Positions 52,562 through 60,923 are shown, counted from the first letter of the stretch. The stretch is 64,000 nt of DNA from TMED27 sp964350695 (GCA_964350695.1 CAYGKM010000003.1:62001-126000), one strand, 5' to 3'. The notes: generated by a model not told the origin, from the letters alone. A program made the numbers and translations.

Positions 52562-52678
52562 GATTCTCGTCGCGACTCTAAAAACATAAAAACAACAATG
52601 CTTCGTTTACAGTTTAAACACGGCAAAAAAGTTTCAAAAAAGACTCGAAAAGGACTCGACTCATTCTCGAATCGATTC
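52562..52678. promoter_or_regulatory. Cluster of seven GANTC (CcrM-type) methylation sites
   Basis: GANTC occurs at 52562, 52574, 52642, 52653, 52658, 52669 and 52674; further sites are at 52389 and 52434. Random sequence would give about 0.5 in this 117-bp span. In Alphaproteobacteria CcrM methylates GANTC, and methylation state acts with GcrA and CtrA in cell-cycle transcription and marks replication. Confidence 0.6.
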
Positions 52679-52943
52679 CATCCTCTAATCATCCAAGACG
52701 TTAAACACTTTGGATTTGAATTCAGCCAGTCACTGAATTCGGGTTTTTAAAGCGCTTAGTATCTTTCTTCACCGATAGATGCATCTTTAGAAGCTTAAGG
52801 GATTAAAAAGCCTGAACTTACATGACAGCCTGACCTGTGGTTGCGCACATAAAAACGATATAAAAGGCCGATTTGCGAGAAGTTTGAGCGTTTGGATTTA
52901 ATTCTGAAATGCCTGTATTTATGGATTTATTCGTAAATATTAA

Positions 52944-52992
52944 GGTGAGCGGCCAATCACCGCGATAAATATCCGGATGGGGGTTCATCCGG
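52944..52992 (+). other. Two adjacent hairpins, possible structured RNA
   Basis: GGTGA/TCACC (52944-52961) and CCGGATG/CATCCGG with a six-base loop (52973-52992) stand 11 bases apart in otherwise AT-rich DNA. No T-run follows on either strand, so neither is a terminator. They may be part of a small RNA or of the CheY-like gene's leader. Confidence 0.35.
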
Positions 52993-53165
52993 CAGTCTTT
53001 AGAATAAGTTTACTTGTGCTAGAGGTTGGATTTAAGCGATTGCCCGAGTTTTATAGGCTTCACAGTATATAAAATCTCTGGCTTATGCTTCCCATCGAGG
53101 CCCCGGTACGTACTCTTGTTTTGGATTTATTCAATTTAAGAAGTGTGTGCCGGGGTTCTCTTATT

Positions 53166-53205
53166 TGCAAGACCGCGTTATACTGCTATACAGAGCGATC
53201 TTGCA
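53166..53205. repeat. Inverted repeat before the CheY-like gene
   Basis: TGCAAGA (53166-53172) and TCTTGCA (53199-53205) are a perfect 7-bp inverted repeat with a 26-base spacer, ending 21 bases before the start codon. Candidate operator or leader hairpin. Confidence 0.35.
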
Positions 53206-53226
53206 TTAAACTTGGGTACTTCATTC

Positions 53227-53724
53227 ATGGCCTTCCAATTCGAAAAACTCTCCGTACTTTTGGTCGAAGACACCATCCCCATGCAAAAGCTGGTAACCTC
53301 TGTTCTTGAAACACTTGGCGTAGGCAGAATTATAAAAGCCGAAGAAGGTGAAACGGGATACGAATATTTTTGCTCGGAAAATCCGGATATTGTGATTGCC
53401 GATTGGCATATGATCCCGATGTCCGGGATTGAACTGGTTGAAAAAATCCGCACCGACGAAAAATCCCCGAACAAAACCGTGCCCATCATCATGATGACCG
53501 GATATAGCGCCCTTCCCCGCGTCGCCGAAGCCAGAGACCGCGGCGCTACAGAATTTCTTGTTAAACCCTTTTCCGCAAACGATCTTGCCCGCCGAATCAC
53601 ATATGTTATCAATAAACCCCGTGATTTCATCAAAACCCCCGATTATTTCGGTCCCGATCGCCGCCGCGTCAACAAAGAGGGCTATAAAGGCCCGTTCCGT
53701 AGAAAAGACGACGCGCCTGTCTAA
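53227..53724 (+). CDS. CheY-like single-domain response regulator with basic tail
   Basis: A 165-residue regulator from ATG 53227 (MAFQFEKLSVLLVEDT). The receiver has E14/D15, phosphoacceptor D59 in IVIADWHMIPMSG, T91 and K113 in LVKPFSAND. The C-terminal 35 residues are basic and end with FGPDRRRVNKEGYKGPFRRKDD; this FGPDRR tail recurs in alphaproteobacterial CheY-like proteins of unassigned role. There is no DNA-binding or enzymatic output domain, so it probably signals by protein contact. Longer in-frame starts at 53143 exist but the receiver needs none of that sequence. A helical protein gene follows 117 bases on and may be its partner. Confidence 0.88.
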   Translation: MAFQFEKLSVLLVEDTIPMQKLVTSVLETLGVGRIIKAEEGETGYEYFCSENPDIVIADWHMIPMSGIELVEKIRTDEKSPNKTVPIIMMTGYSALPRVAEARDRGATEFLVKPFSANDLARRITYVINKPRDFIKTPDYFGPDRRRVNKEGYKGPFRRKDDAPV

Positions 53725-53841
53725 GCTTAAGATATTCAAAAATTAACGAAAATGTATGAAATTCAGGGTACTCTATATTATGGGATTAGAGTATAATGGT
53801 ATTCATACTTACATATCTCTGTGAGGCTAAAAGGAAGAAGA

Positions 53842-54330
53842 ATGCAAACTGAAGGCAACATCAAAGTTTATAAAGCAAATAAAGAGCTACAAACAAAAAT
53901 CGGCACAGGCAAACTCGATGAAAAAATTGTCAAAAAATGCCAGGATGTCATGGATAATAATGACGTAGAATTTGCGCCGCTGGCGATGGAATATCTCGAC
54001 AAACTCAAAGAGGCGATCGACAAAGCAAGCAATAAAGAACTGGAAACAAAAGAAGCCGTCGCCGCAATGACAGCCCCAGTTATGCAACTCAAAGCCAATG
54101 CCTCTACCTTTAAATACGGACTTATAGGCAATCTGGCCAACGTTATGCTCAGCTTCCTCGAAGGTGTAAAAGAATTAGATAATGATGTCATATCTATTGT
54201 CGGCGCCCACCACCAAACGCTAAGCGCCATTGTCATGAAAAAGATGAAGGGCGATGGCGGCACCCATGGCCAGCAAATGGAAGCAGAGCTTAAAGGCGCC
54301 TGCGCCCGCTATTTCGCCAAACGCCGCTAA
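53842..54330 (+). CDS. Helical protein of unknown function, possible partner of the CheY-like regulator
   Basis: A 162-residue soluble protein from ATG 53842; AAAAGGAAG gives it a good ribosome site, better than an in-frame GTG at 53821. Predicted to be almost all helical. Conserved-looking segments are FKYGLIGNLANVMLSFLEG and VISIVGAHHQTLSAIVMKKMKGDGG, the latter with a His-His pair. I recall similar unnamed proteins next to CheY-like genes in Alphaproteobacteria, but can name no family. The His pair and helical build invite comparison with Hpt domains, though the Hpt HxxKG motif is not present. The function is unknown. Confidence 0.7.
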   Translation: MQTEGNIKVYKANKELQTKIGTGKLDEKIVKKCQDVMDNNDVEFAPLAMEYLDKLKEAIDKASNKELETKEAVAAMTAPVMQLKANASTFKYGLIGNLANVMLSFLEGVKELDNDVISIVGAHHQTLSAIVMKKMKGDGGTHGQQMEAELKGACARYFAKRR

Positions 54331-54362
54331 TCCTTAGAATTTATTCCTAAACAATAGCCGCC

Positions 54363-55343
54363 TCAAGCCTGTTTACGCGTCTTGAACAAAGACGCCGCTA
54401 CCCCGACAAACAAAACCCCCACCGTAACGCCGAGCGACAAAAGCGGCGGGGTTTTCGCAATATCAAACATATCGGTAAAAAATATTTTTGAGCCAATGAA
54501 AACAAGAACGATCGCCAGCGCATATTTTAAATAAATAAACCGCTCGATCATCGCCGCCAACGCAAAATAAAGCGCGCGTAACCCTAAGATCGCAAAAATA
54601 TTGCTCGTATAAACAATATACGGATCAAGCGTAATCGCAAAAATAGCCGGAATGGAATCAACCGCAAATATGACATCCGCAAACTCAATAATCACCAAGG
54701 CCAGAAAGAGCGGCGTGATATACAAAAGAACTTTTCCGCTCTTTGGATCAGTAGCGCGGACAAAGAATTTCTGCCCATGAAGCTCTTCCGAAATTCGAAA
54801 ATGTTTTTGCATGAACTTTAATATAAAATTATCACTCAAATCATCTTCATGCTCATCGGCAAAAAGCATTTTGATCCCTGTAAAAACAAGAAACGCCGCA
54901 AAAACATACAAAATCCATTCAAACTCATGAACAAGCGCCGCGCCGAACCCGATCATAACTCCGCGCAGGACAATAACGCCGAGTATCCCCCAGAATAAAA
55001 CGCGGTGCTGATAAAGACGCGGGATTTGAAAATATGCAAAAATCATCGCGATAACAAAAATATTATCCATCGCCAAGGTCTTCTCAACAACAAAGCCGGT
55101 AACATATTCAATGGCCTTTTGTTCACCAAGGCTCCACCAGATCCACCCCCCGAAGAGCAAGCCGACACTGATATAAAACGCCGACATCCCCAAACTTTCG
55201 CGAATGCCAATCTCATGGTTCTTTCTATGAAAGACCCCAAGATCCAGAACAAGCAAAATCAAAACGACAGATAAAAACAGAAGCCACATCCAAATGGGCG
55301 TTTCTAAAAAACTGCCTGAAAGCAGTAAAAAAATATGATCCAT
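54363..55343 (-). CDS. TerC/Alx-family membrane protein, probable manganese exporter
   Basis: A 326-residue inner-membrane protein with about nine helices. Family marks are EKTLAMDNIFVIAMIFAYF and the repeat-equivalent IIEFADVIFAVDSIPAIFAI, each with an Asp in a membrane helix (LAMDN and FAVDS) that forms the metal path, and the loop ADEHEDDL. The Alx branch of E. coli exports Mn(II) and is controlled by pH and Mn through a riboswitch. Upstream is a structured leader described separately. TerC proteins have also been linked to metalation of exported proteins. Confidence 0.92.
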   Translation of the reverse strand: MDHIFLLLSGSFLETPIWMWLLFLSVVLILLVLDLGVFHRKNHEIGIRESLGMSAFYISVGLLFGGWIWWSLGEQKAIEYVTGFVVEKTLAMDNIFVIAMIFAYFQIPRLYQHRVLFWGILGVIVLRGVMIGFGAALVHEFEWILYVFAAFLVFTGIKMLFADEHEDDLSDNFILKFMQKHFRISEELHGQKFFVRATDPKSGKVLLYITPLFLALVIIEFADVIFAVDSIPAIFAITLDPYIVYTSNIFAILGLRALYFALAAMIERFIYLKYALAIVLVFIGSKIFFTDMFDIAKTPPLLSLGVTVGVLFVGVAASLFKTRKQA

Positions 55344-55440
55344 GATAGCCCGTAATGGGTTGACGTTCTTAACCTGTAAATTCAGGAGAACGGTACCGAC
55401 ATCGCATTTGAGGGCGCAAATGCCAGCGGGGCCCGGTACA
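55344..55440 (-). promoter_or_regulatory. Structured mRNA leader of the TerC/Alx gene (candidate metal-responsive or terC RNA element)
   Basis: Read on the minus strand from 55439: GTACCG pairs with CGGTAC, enclosing GCATTTG/CAAATGC with a CGCCCT loop. This is followed by GTTCT/AGAAC enclosing CTG/CAG, then GTCAACCC and a small CCC/GGG hairpin ending near the start codon. GTCAAC resembles the core of yybP-ykoY Mn riboswitches, but the other core (GGGGAGUAG) is not seen. The terC RNA motif described upstream of terC genes in Alphaproteobacteria is an alternative. Confidence 0.55.
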
Positions 55441-55504
55441 TTTTAAATATACGCCCTTTCATAGACGCCCACAATCTAATCTTTAAAGACCGCCAAACGC
55501 CTAT

Positions 55505-55533
55505 AAAAAAGGCCGCATTTTGCGCGGCCTTTA
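55505..55533 (-). terminator. Rho-independent terminator of serA
   Basis: On the minus strand AAAGGCCGC and GCGGCC pair around a seven-base loop, followed by TTTTTT. It starts 19 bases after the serA stop. Confidence 0.88.
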
Positions 55534-55551
55534 ATTTCGGTATTCCTGAAT

Positions 55552-57138
55552 TTAAAAATTCAAACGCTTCGCACTCGTGATCTGGCTTTGCGCTTTGATT
55601 TTTTCGAACACGTCATCACTCACCGGCGCATCCAGCGCAACAATACAAATCGCCCCTGATGTCTCATCCTTACGGCCAAGGCGGAAATCGGCGATATTCA
55701 GACCCTCTTTCCCAAGCAGCGTCCCCAAATCCCCGATCATACCGGGCTGGTCATTATTTCGAATGAACACCATATTCGGCGAAAGCGCCACCTCGATCGG
55801 CACGCCTTCAATATTCACAATGCGCGGTTCTTTGCCCGTGAACAAAGTCCCCGTTACATTGCGCACGCGCTCTTCGCTCGTAACAATCACATTGATCATA
55901 GAACGCCAGTTTTTGCTCTCGTCATTATAACTCTGCTTCAGCTCAATCCCGCGGCTTTGTGCGATTTGCATCGCATTCACCATGTTCACACTATCCATCT
56001 GCTGCCCTAAAAGCGTCGCCAGCAATGTCGATGTGATCGGATCAGTATTGAGACCCGTAATCGTGCCTTCATATTCGATCTCGATTTTCTTGATCGCCGT
56101 ATTGCTGATCTGCCCTGCGAAACGGCCCAATTGCTCGGCAAGCTTCAAATAAGGCTTCAGCTTCGGTGCATCTTCCGCAGAAATAGACGCCATGTTCAGC
56201 GCATTCATCACCGCGCCGTTCACAAGATAATCAGACATCTGCTCCGCCACCTGAAGCGCAACATTGACCTGCGCCTCGCTCGTCGCTGCTCCCAAATGCG
56301 GCGTACACACCACATTTTCATGCCCAAACAAAACATTCTCCGTCGCAGGCTCTTTTTCAAAAACATCCAACGCCGCGCCTGCAACCTTGCCGCTATCAAG
56401 CGCTTCTTTCAAATCGGCTTCGTTTATAATTCCGCCGCGCGCACAGTTAATAATCCGCACGCCGTCTTTCATCTTCGCAATGTTTTCCTTACGGATAAGA
56501 TTGGCAGTTTTCTCGTTTTTAGGCACATGGATTGTGATAAAATCAGCCTCGGCAAACAGCTCGTCCAGCTCAACCTTCTTCACGCCAAGATCGGCCGCGC
56601 GCTCTTCCGTCAAAAACGGGTCAAACGCAATCACATGCATTTTAAGACCAACGCCGCGCGTCGCCGCAATGCCGCCAATATTCCCGCATCCGATAACGCC
56701 GAGCGTCTTATTATAAAGCTCCACACCCATAAAACGTTTCTTCTCCCACTTGCCAGCATGCGTAGATTCATTGGCCTGCGGAATTTGTCGCGCCAACGCA
56801 AACATCATCGCAATCGCGTGCTCAGCCGTGGTTATAGAGTTTCCGAACGGTGTGTTCATCACCACAATGCCGGCCTCGGTTGCCGCCGGAATATCCACAT
56901 TATCAACGCCGATCCCTGCACGACCAATCACTTTGAGCTTCTTGCCCTTGGCAATCATCTCCGCGGTAACAGTGGTGGCAGAGCGAATAGCAATGCCGTC
57001 ATATTGATCAATAATCGCGAGTTGTTCTTCCGGCGAAAGGCCAGGCTTAAAATCGACTTCGCAGCCGTTCTTTTCAAAAATTTCAATGGCAAGGGGATCC
57101 AGCTTATCGCTGATAAGGACTTTAGGCTTCGACATCAT
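55552..57138 (-). CDS. serA: D-3-phosphoglycerate dehydrogenase, long form
   Basis: Oxidises 3-phosphoglycerate to 3-phosphohydroxypyruvate, the first step of serine synthesis. It is 528 residues: substrate and NAD domains (1-315), an intervening domain (about 316-450) and a C-terminal ACT domain (about 455-528), the long SerA form. NAD loop GVIGCGNIGGIAATRG, catalytic Arg in NCARGGIINE, and Glu and His in CTPHLGAATSEAQ are present. AGGAG precedes two adjacent Mets; the second (57135) has better spacing. serC and serB lie close by but in mixed orientations, with a NUDIX fusion between serA and serC. Confidence 0.97.
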   Translation of the reverse strand: MMSKPKVLISDKLDPLAIEIFEKNGCEVDFKPGLSPEEQLAIIDQYDGIAIRSATTVTAEMIAKGKKLKVIGRAGIGVDNVDIPAATEAGIVVMNTPFGNSITTAEHAIAMMFALARQIPQANESTHAGKWEKKRFMGVELYNKTLGVIGCGNIGGIAATRGVGLKMHVIAFDPFLTEERAADLGVKKVELDELFAEADFITIHVPKNEKTANLIRKENIAKMKDGVRIINCARGGIINEADLKEALDSGKVAGAALDVFEKEPATENVLFGHENVVCTPHLGAATSEAQVNVALQVAEQMSDYLVNGAVMNALNMASISAEDAPKLKPYLKLAEQLGRFAGQISNTAIKKIEIEYEGTITGLNTDPITSTLLATLLGQQMDSVNMVNAMQIAQSRGIELKQSYNDESKNWRSMINVIVTSEERVRNVTGTLFTGKEPRIVNIEGVPIEVALSPNMVFIRNNDQPGMIGDLGTLLGKEGLNIADFRLGRKDETSGAICIVALDAPVSDDVFEKIKAQSQITSAKRLNF

Positions 57139-57230
57139 TTTCTCCTAATTTTGTCTTGTTTAGGTAAACAGGCCTAAAGCAATATCACGTCCATATCGGA
57201 AGTAAAGAGAGAAAAACCGGACCAGCATTT

Positions 57231-57319
57231 CGGACTAAGTCCGCTTTTTTGGGAATTTGAAGACTGTTAGTCCGCTTCACAGACAGCATAACTATTATAG
57301 GAATTTATTCATATAATAG
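57231..57319. repeat. Repeat-rich intergenic region before the NUDIX fusion gene
   Basis: Contains CGGACTAAGTCCG (57231-57243, near-perfect palindrome), AGTCCGCTT twice (57238-57246 and 57269-57277), and an 8-bp inverted repeat CTATTATA/TATAATAG (57292-57319). These sit between divergent serA and the NUDIX gene and could be operators for either. No regulator is encoded next to them. Confidence 0.45.
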
Positions 57320-57367
57320 CAACAAGGTTTTTCTTTTAATTGTTTTCATAATATTGTATAACTTCGT

Positions 57368-58633
57368 ATGCATAAACCAATCAAAAAAGCGGCATTCCTT
57401 GTTATCTCCGCGGTAAACCCCCAAAGCCAAGAGCGTGAATATCTTTTCATGCATACAAGCGCAGACTCCGTCAATCCAGGGAAAATCGCAATTTTCGGCG
57501 GCGAAGTCGAAGAAGATGAAACAATTATCGAGGGTTTGCACCGCGAACTCATGGAAGAAATTTCCACCAAGGGCGCAAAACAATTAATTGCCGCATTAAC
57601 AACAACCAAGCCGCGCATCGTGCACCGAGAAACTCTAGAAATAGACACCAGCCAGCCAGGCAGGGAGCACTGGCATAATTCTTCTAATTATATATATGGC
57701 GTTGATATCCCGCATAAGGAGCTGAAGAGGCTAGCTGAGCAATCTGATGAGACAAACTGCGACGAGGTCGGCGGAACAGAAATCATCTCCCAAAACGAAT
57801 TAACGCGGCGCATAAAAGAGGGATCTTTAAACCTGCGCTATGACTTTGAACTGCAGGGTTTAGAAAAAGAAATAGTTATAAGACAAAACGCCGATAGATT
57901 TAAAGCGCGCGTGCTCGCAGTGTGTGAAGTTCTCAAAAAATACGGGATTGATACAGAAATTAAACTCGATGACAGCGTTGATCTTTTCTTCCGACGCACA
58001 GGCTTTCAATCAAACTTTTTAGACTCAGCAGGCTTTTATCATGAAGCCGCAGGACATATTGGCGGATGCGCCACCACCGGCACTATTACCGATGAAGGCC
58101 GCGCGGCAATCGCAGAAGCCATATTTTGCGGCGATAAAAGCTATGACAGCTTAGCGTATAACCAACACGATCGGTATGCCGATGAGTTTGACGCACCAAT
58201 CAAAAAAATCCGCCTTACACCGAAATTTGATGCCTTTATAGAACACAGAATAAAAACCGCAGCAGACTATTTAGAAATACAAAAAAACTATCTGCTGCGG
58301 GTCTTTAAGGACGGTCAAAGCTATTACCCACCGGAAGAGCAAATAAAGAGAGACCGGATCGATAGACAATCACAAGAGTCTGTATTAAGCGTTGAAGATA
58401 AACAGGCACTTATTGAAAGAGTGAGCAGACAAAATGAGTTTTTCTTAAAACTTACAGGGGGCAGGCCCCTAGAAGGCTTCCTGATTGAAAGCTTAAAAAC
58501 CCTCCCGACCGCATTTTTAGGGGTTGCACAAACAAACGAGCAAAACCCAGAGATGGAAGCCTTCGCCGCAATACCCGAAGACGTGATGGACGCGATAGAA
58601 ACGCAAATCTACACTCTGGATATGGCCGCTTAA
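57368..58633 (+). CDS. NUDIX-domain protein with large C-terminal domain of unknown function
   Basis: A 421-residue protein. Residues 1-150 are a NUDIX hydrolase: the box runs G45, E51, RELMEE (59-64), with Ser in place of the last Gly. Such enzymes hydrolyse nucleoside diphosphates linked to another moiety, X. Residues about 150-421 match no family I know. The region is mainly helical and contains FYHEAAGHIGGCATTGTITDEGRAAIAEAIFCG, with two His and two Cys close together, and a charged stretch PPEEQIKRDRIDRQSQE. ATG 57368 has no Shine-Dalgarno. The gene looks more AT-rich than its neighbours and sits between serA and serC, overlapping the serC end by four bases. Substrate and role are unknown. 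Confidence 0.8.
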   Translation: MHKPIKKAAFLVISAVNPQSQEREYLFMHTSADSVNPGKIAIFGGEVEEDETIIEGLHRELMEEISTKGAKQLIAALTTTKPRIVHRETLEIDTSQPGREHWHNSSNYIYGVDIPHKELKRLAEQSDETNCDEVGGTEIISQNELTRRIKEGSLNLRYDFELQGLEKEIVIRQNADRFKARVLAVCEVLKKYGIDTEIKLDDSVDLFFRRTGFQSNFLDSAGFYHEAAGHIGGCATTGTITDEGRAAIAEAIFCGDKSYDSLAYNQHDRYADEFDAPIKKIRLTPKFDAFIEHRIKTAADYLEIQKNYLLRVFKDGQSYYPPEEQIKRDRIDRQSQESVLSVEDKQALIERVSRQNEFFLKLTGGRPLEGFLIESLKTLPTAFLGVAQTNEQNPEMEAFAAIPEDVMDAIETQIYTLDMAA

Positions 58634-59799
58634 GCCGCCTTCGCCGCCGCCTGCATTTTCGCGACTTCAAACGCCCAGCCAACCCAAGGCATCAACGCTT
58701 CTACGTCCCCGCCCTGCACAGTCGCGCCGCACCAAATGCGAAGACCCGCAGGCGCGTCGCGATATCCGGCGATATCATAGGCCGCATTTTCTTCATCCAG
58801 CAATTTACACATCGCCTTGATAAACGCGGTTTTGTCATCACCTGATAGCCCTTCAAACCACTCATCCGTGATCTTCAAACACACAGATGTGCGTGAGCGA
58901 ATGGAGATGTCTTCGGCCAAAAATTCAAAGCCCTCAGTTTTATTCACCCAATTCTCAACGGCCTTATAGTTTTCTTCGCAGCGCGCAATCGTCGTGCGAA
59001 GCCCACCAATATTTTGAACCCATCCAAGCGCGTCCAAACAATCCGCAACCGCCAGCATAGACGGCGTGTTGATCGTCGCGCCTTCAAAGATAGAGGCGTT
59101 CAATTCGCCCTTCTTCGTCAGGCGGAAAATCTTCGGCAATGGGCGATCAGGCGTAAAACTCTCAAGGCGCTCAACCGCGCGCGGAGACAAAACAAGCATC
59201 CCGTGCGCCGCTTCGCCGCCCAAAACTTTCTGCCATGACCATGTCACCACATCCAATTTGTCCCAAGGCATGTCATACGCAAACACCGCCGAGGTCGCAT
59301 CACAGAAGGTTAAACCTTCGCGCTCTGCCGAAATCCAATCGCCATTCGGCACGCGCACGCCCGAGGTCGTGCCGTTCCACGCGAAAACAGTATCATTGGC
59401 GGGATCCGCCTTAGAAAGATCCGCAATCTCGCCATAAGGCGCTTCATATGTGTTCACGTTCTCAAGTTTAAGCTCTTTGGTAATGTCCTTAAGCCAATCA
59501 CCGGAAAACGCTTCCCACGCAAACACATCAACGCCGCGCGCGCCAAGCATGCTCCACATCGCGCCCTCAAAAGCGCCCGTATCAGAAGCTGGTACAATGC
59601 CGACAACATAATCATCGGGAATGCCTAAAATTGCCTTTTGCTTATCGATACAGTCTTTAAGCTGCGCTTTCAGCGGTCCGGCGCGGTGAGAGCGCCCTAG
59701 CATTGCATGCGAAAGGTTTTCAAAGCTCCAGCCCGGGCGCTTGGCGCAAGGTCCGGAAGAAAAACAGGGATTTTTAGGCTTAACACTTGGCTTTTGCAT
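58630..59799 (-). CDS. serC: Phosphoserine aminotransferase
   Basis: Transaminates 3-phosphohydroxypyruvate to phosphoserine with glutamate; PLP enzyme, also used in vitamin B6 synthesis. From ATG 59799 it is 389 residues (MQKPSVKPKNPCFSSGPCAKRPGW). Longer in-frame starts up to 59985 add unrelated sequence that runs over serB, and AAAGGTG precedes 59799. The PLP lysine is in VVTWSWQKVLGGEAAHG; GRSHRAGPLKAQLK and WNGTTSGVRVP form the cofactor and substrate sites. It is of the alphaproteobacterial/archaeal type. It diverges from serB. Confidence 0.95.
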   Translation of the reverse strand: MQKPSVKPKNPCFSSGPCAKRPGWSFENLSHAMLGRSHRAGPLKAQLKDCIDKQKAILGIPDDYVVGIVPASDTGAFEGAMWSMLGARGVDVFAWEAFSGDWLKDITKELKLENVNTYEAPYGEIADLSKADPANDTVFAWNGTTSGVRVPNGDWISAEREGLTFCDATSAVFAYDMPWDKLDVVTWSWQKVLGGEAAHGMLVLSPRAVERLESFTPDRPLPKIFRLTKKGELNASIFEGATINTPSMLAVADCLDALGWVQNIGGLRTTIARCEENYKAVENWVNKTEGFEFLAEDISIRSRTSVCLKITDEWFEGLSGDDKTAFIKAMCKLLDEENAAYDIAGYRDAPAGLRIWCGATVQGGDVEALMPWVGWAFEVAKMQAAAKAA

Positions 59800-59908
59800 G
59801 GTTTTGAGACACCTTTGTTTATGACTGCTAAGCGATAAGAAATTCTTCTCTCGCTGTCCAGTATTAATTTTGCACCGACTCCTCATAATGAAAAGGTCTA
59901 AAAATTTT

Positions 59909-60817
59909 ATGAGCACTGTTCTGACATTAGTGGCCTCAAAACGGGAATTTCCAATCGACGAGGAAGTCATTAAAGGCGTGATCAAAATCCTCGGGTTTTA
60001 TAACATCATGCCGACATGCCAGCCCGTCTGGCTCAAAAAATCAATGGCCGCCGATATCGGCCTAAGCGATTCCGGTGACCGTAGACTGATCTCGCATCTC
60101 CATGAATATCTGGAAAACAAAAAAATCGATGTGTTCGTTATGCCGATTGAAAAAAGACGCAAGAAACTGCTGATTGCGGATATGGATTCCACAATCGTGG
60201 CGGGCGAAACCCTCGACGATCTGGCCGAACATGCAGGGCTGAAAGATAAAATTTCGGAAATCACCACAAGAGCGATGAACGGCGAGCTGGACTTTCACGA
60301 AGCCATCAAAGAACGCGTCGGACTTTTAAAAGGCCTTGAGGTCTCCGCCATCCAAGAAACGCTGGATAAAATGGAAACCAACCCCGGCGCATATACTTTT
60401 ATCAAGACCCTCAAAATGAACGGTACAGCCTGTATTTTGGTATCGGGCGGCTTCACCGCCTTCACCGAGGTCGTCGCCAAAAACCTTGGTTTCACAAACC
60501 ACCACGGCAACGTGCTGATGATTGAACACGGCAAGCTGACCGGCAAAGTGCAGATGCCCATTCAGGACAAAGATTCAAAAGTGCAGTTTTTAAGGTTTTA
60601 TGCTGAAAAATATAAACTCAAACTTGAAGACTGCATGGCCATAGGCGACGGCGCAAACGATCTTCCTATGCTGCAAAAAGCGGGCCTCGGCATTGGCTAT
60701 AAACCCAAACCCACCGTCGCGGAAAAAATCGACAATGTCATTTTACATGGCGACCTGACAGCCGCCCTTTACGCCCAAGGCTATATCGCCCAGGCCTTCG
60801 AACATGAAAAAACATAG
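59909..60817 (+). CDS. serB: Phosphoserine phosphatase
   Basis: Last step of serine synthesis; HAD-family phosphatase. From ATG 59909 it is 302 residues (MSTVLTLVASKREF). Upstream in-frame TTG 59870 and ATG 59888 exist; AAAAGG lies 13 bases before 59909, so the start is moderately certain. An N-terminal regulatory domain of about 80 residues precedes HAD motif I IADMDSTIV, motif II ILVSGGFTAF, motif III Lys in KDSKVQFL and motif IV MAIGDGANDLPML. It completes the serABC set within 5 kb. Confidence 0.95.
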   Translation: MSTVLTLVASKREFPIDEEVIKGVIKILGFYNIMPTCQPVWLKKSMAADIGLSDSGDRRLISHLHEYLENKKIDVFVMPIEKRRKKLLIADMDSTIVAGETLDDLAEHAGLKDKISEITTRAMNGELDFHEAIKERVGLLKGLEVSAIQETLDKMETNPGAYTFIKTLKMNGTACILVSGGFTAFTEVVAKNLGFTNHHGNVLMIEHGKLTGKVQMPIQDKDSKVQFLRFYAEKYKLKLEDCMAIGDGANDLPMLQKAGLGIGYKPKPTVAEKIDNVILHGDLTAALYAQGYIAQAFEHEKT

Positions 60818-60923
60818 GCAAAGAAAGAAAATCTTAACACTCTGGAGCTATGCTCAAGCTTGAGGTATACTATTCACACTGTGTTTCGCAATTCATTTAT
60901 AACAACAAAATCAAGAGTTTATC

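Larger units (their letters stand above)
52112..53226. other. 1.1-kb non-coding region upstream of the giant gene
   Basis: AT-rich region between the giant gene (minus) and a CheY-like gene (plus). It holds a candidate minus-strand promoter, two CtrA-like boxes, a DnaA box, seven GANTC sites in 117 bp, two adjacent hairpins near 52944-52992 and a 7-bp inverted repeat at 53166-53205. A 66-codon open frame (52550-52750) lacks a ribosome site and is not called. No tRNA, tmRNA or SRP RNA signature was recognised. Confidence 0.8.

Noticed and set aside
52389..52678. Chromosomal origin of replication
   Set aside because: Only one perfect DnaA box is present here and no hemE, parAB, dnaA or similar origin neighbours lie in the window. 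Kept as a cell-cycle control region only.
52550..52750. 66-codon open frame in the non-coding region upstream of the giant gene
   Set aside because: GTG start with no ribosome site, composition follows the GANTC repeats, and no recognisable protein features.
52973..52992. Terminator for the giant gene region or an upstream transcript
   Set aside because: Strong stem but no T-run on either strand, and no gene ends nearby.
56131..57177. 348-codon open frame antisense to serA
   Set aside because: Lies wholly over a firm serA gene; Arg/His-rich composition is typical of a reverse-strand shadow.
58630..59985. Longer 451-residue serC
   Set aside because: The first 62 residues are not serC-like and overlap the serB start; ATG 59799 has a ribosome site and gives the family start.
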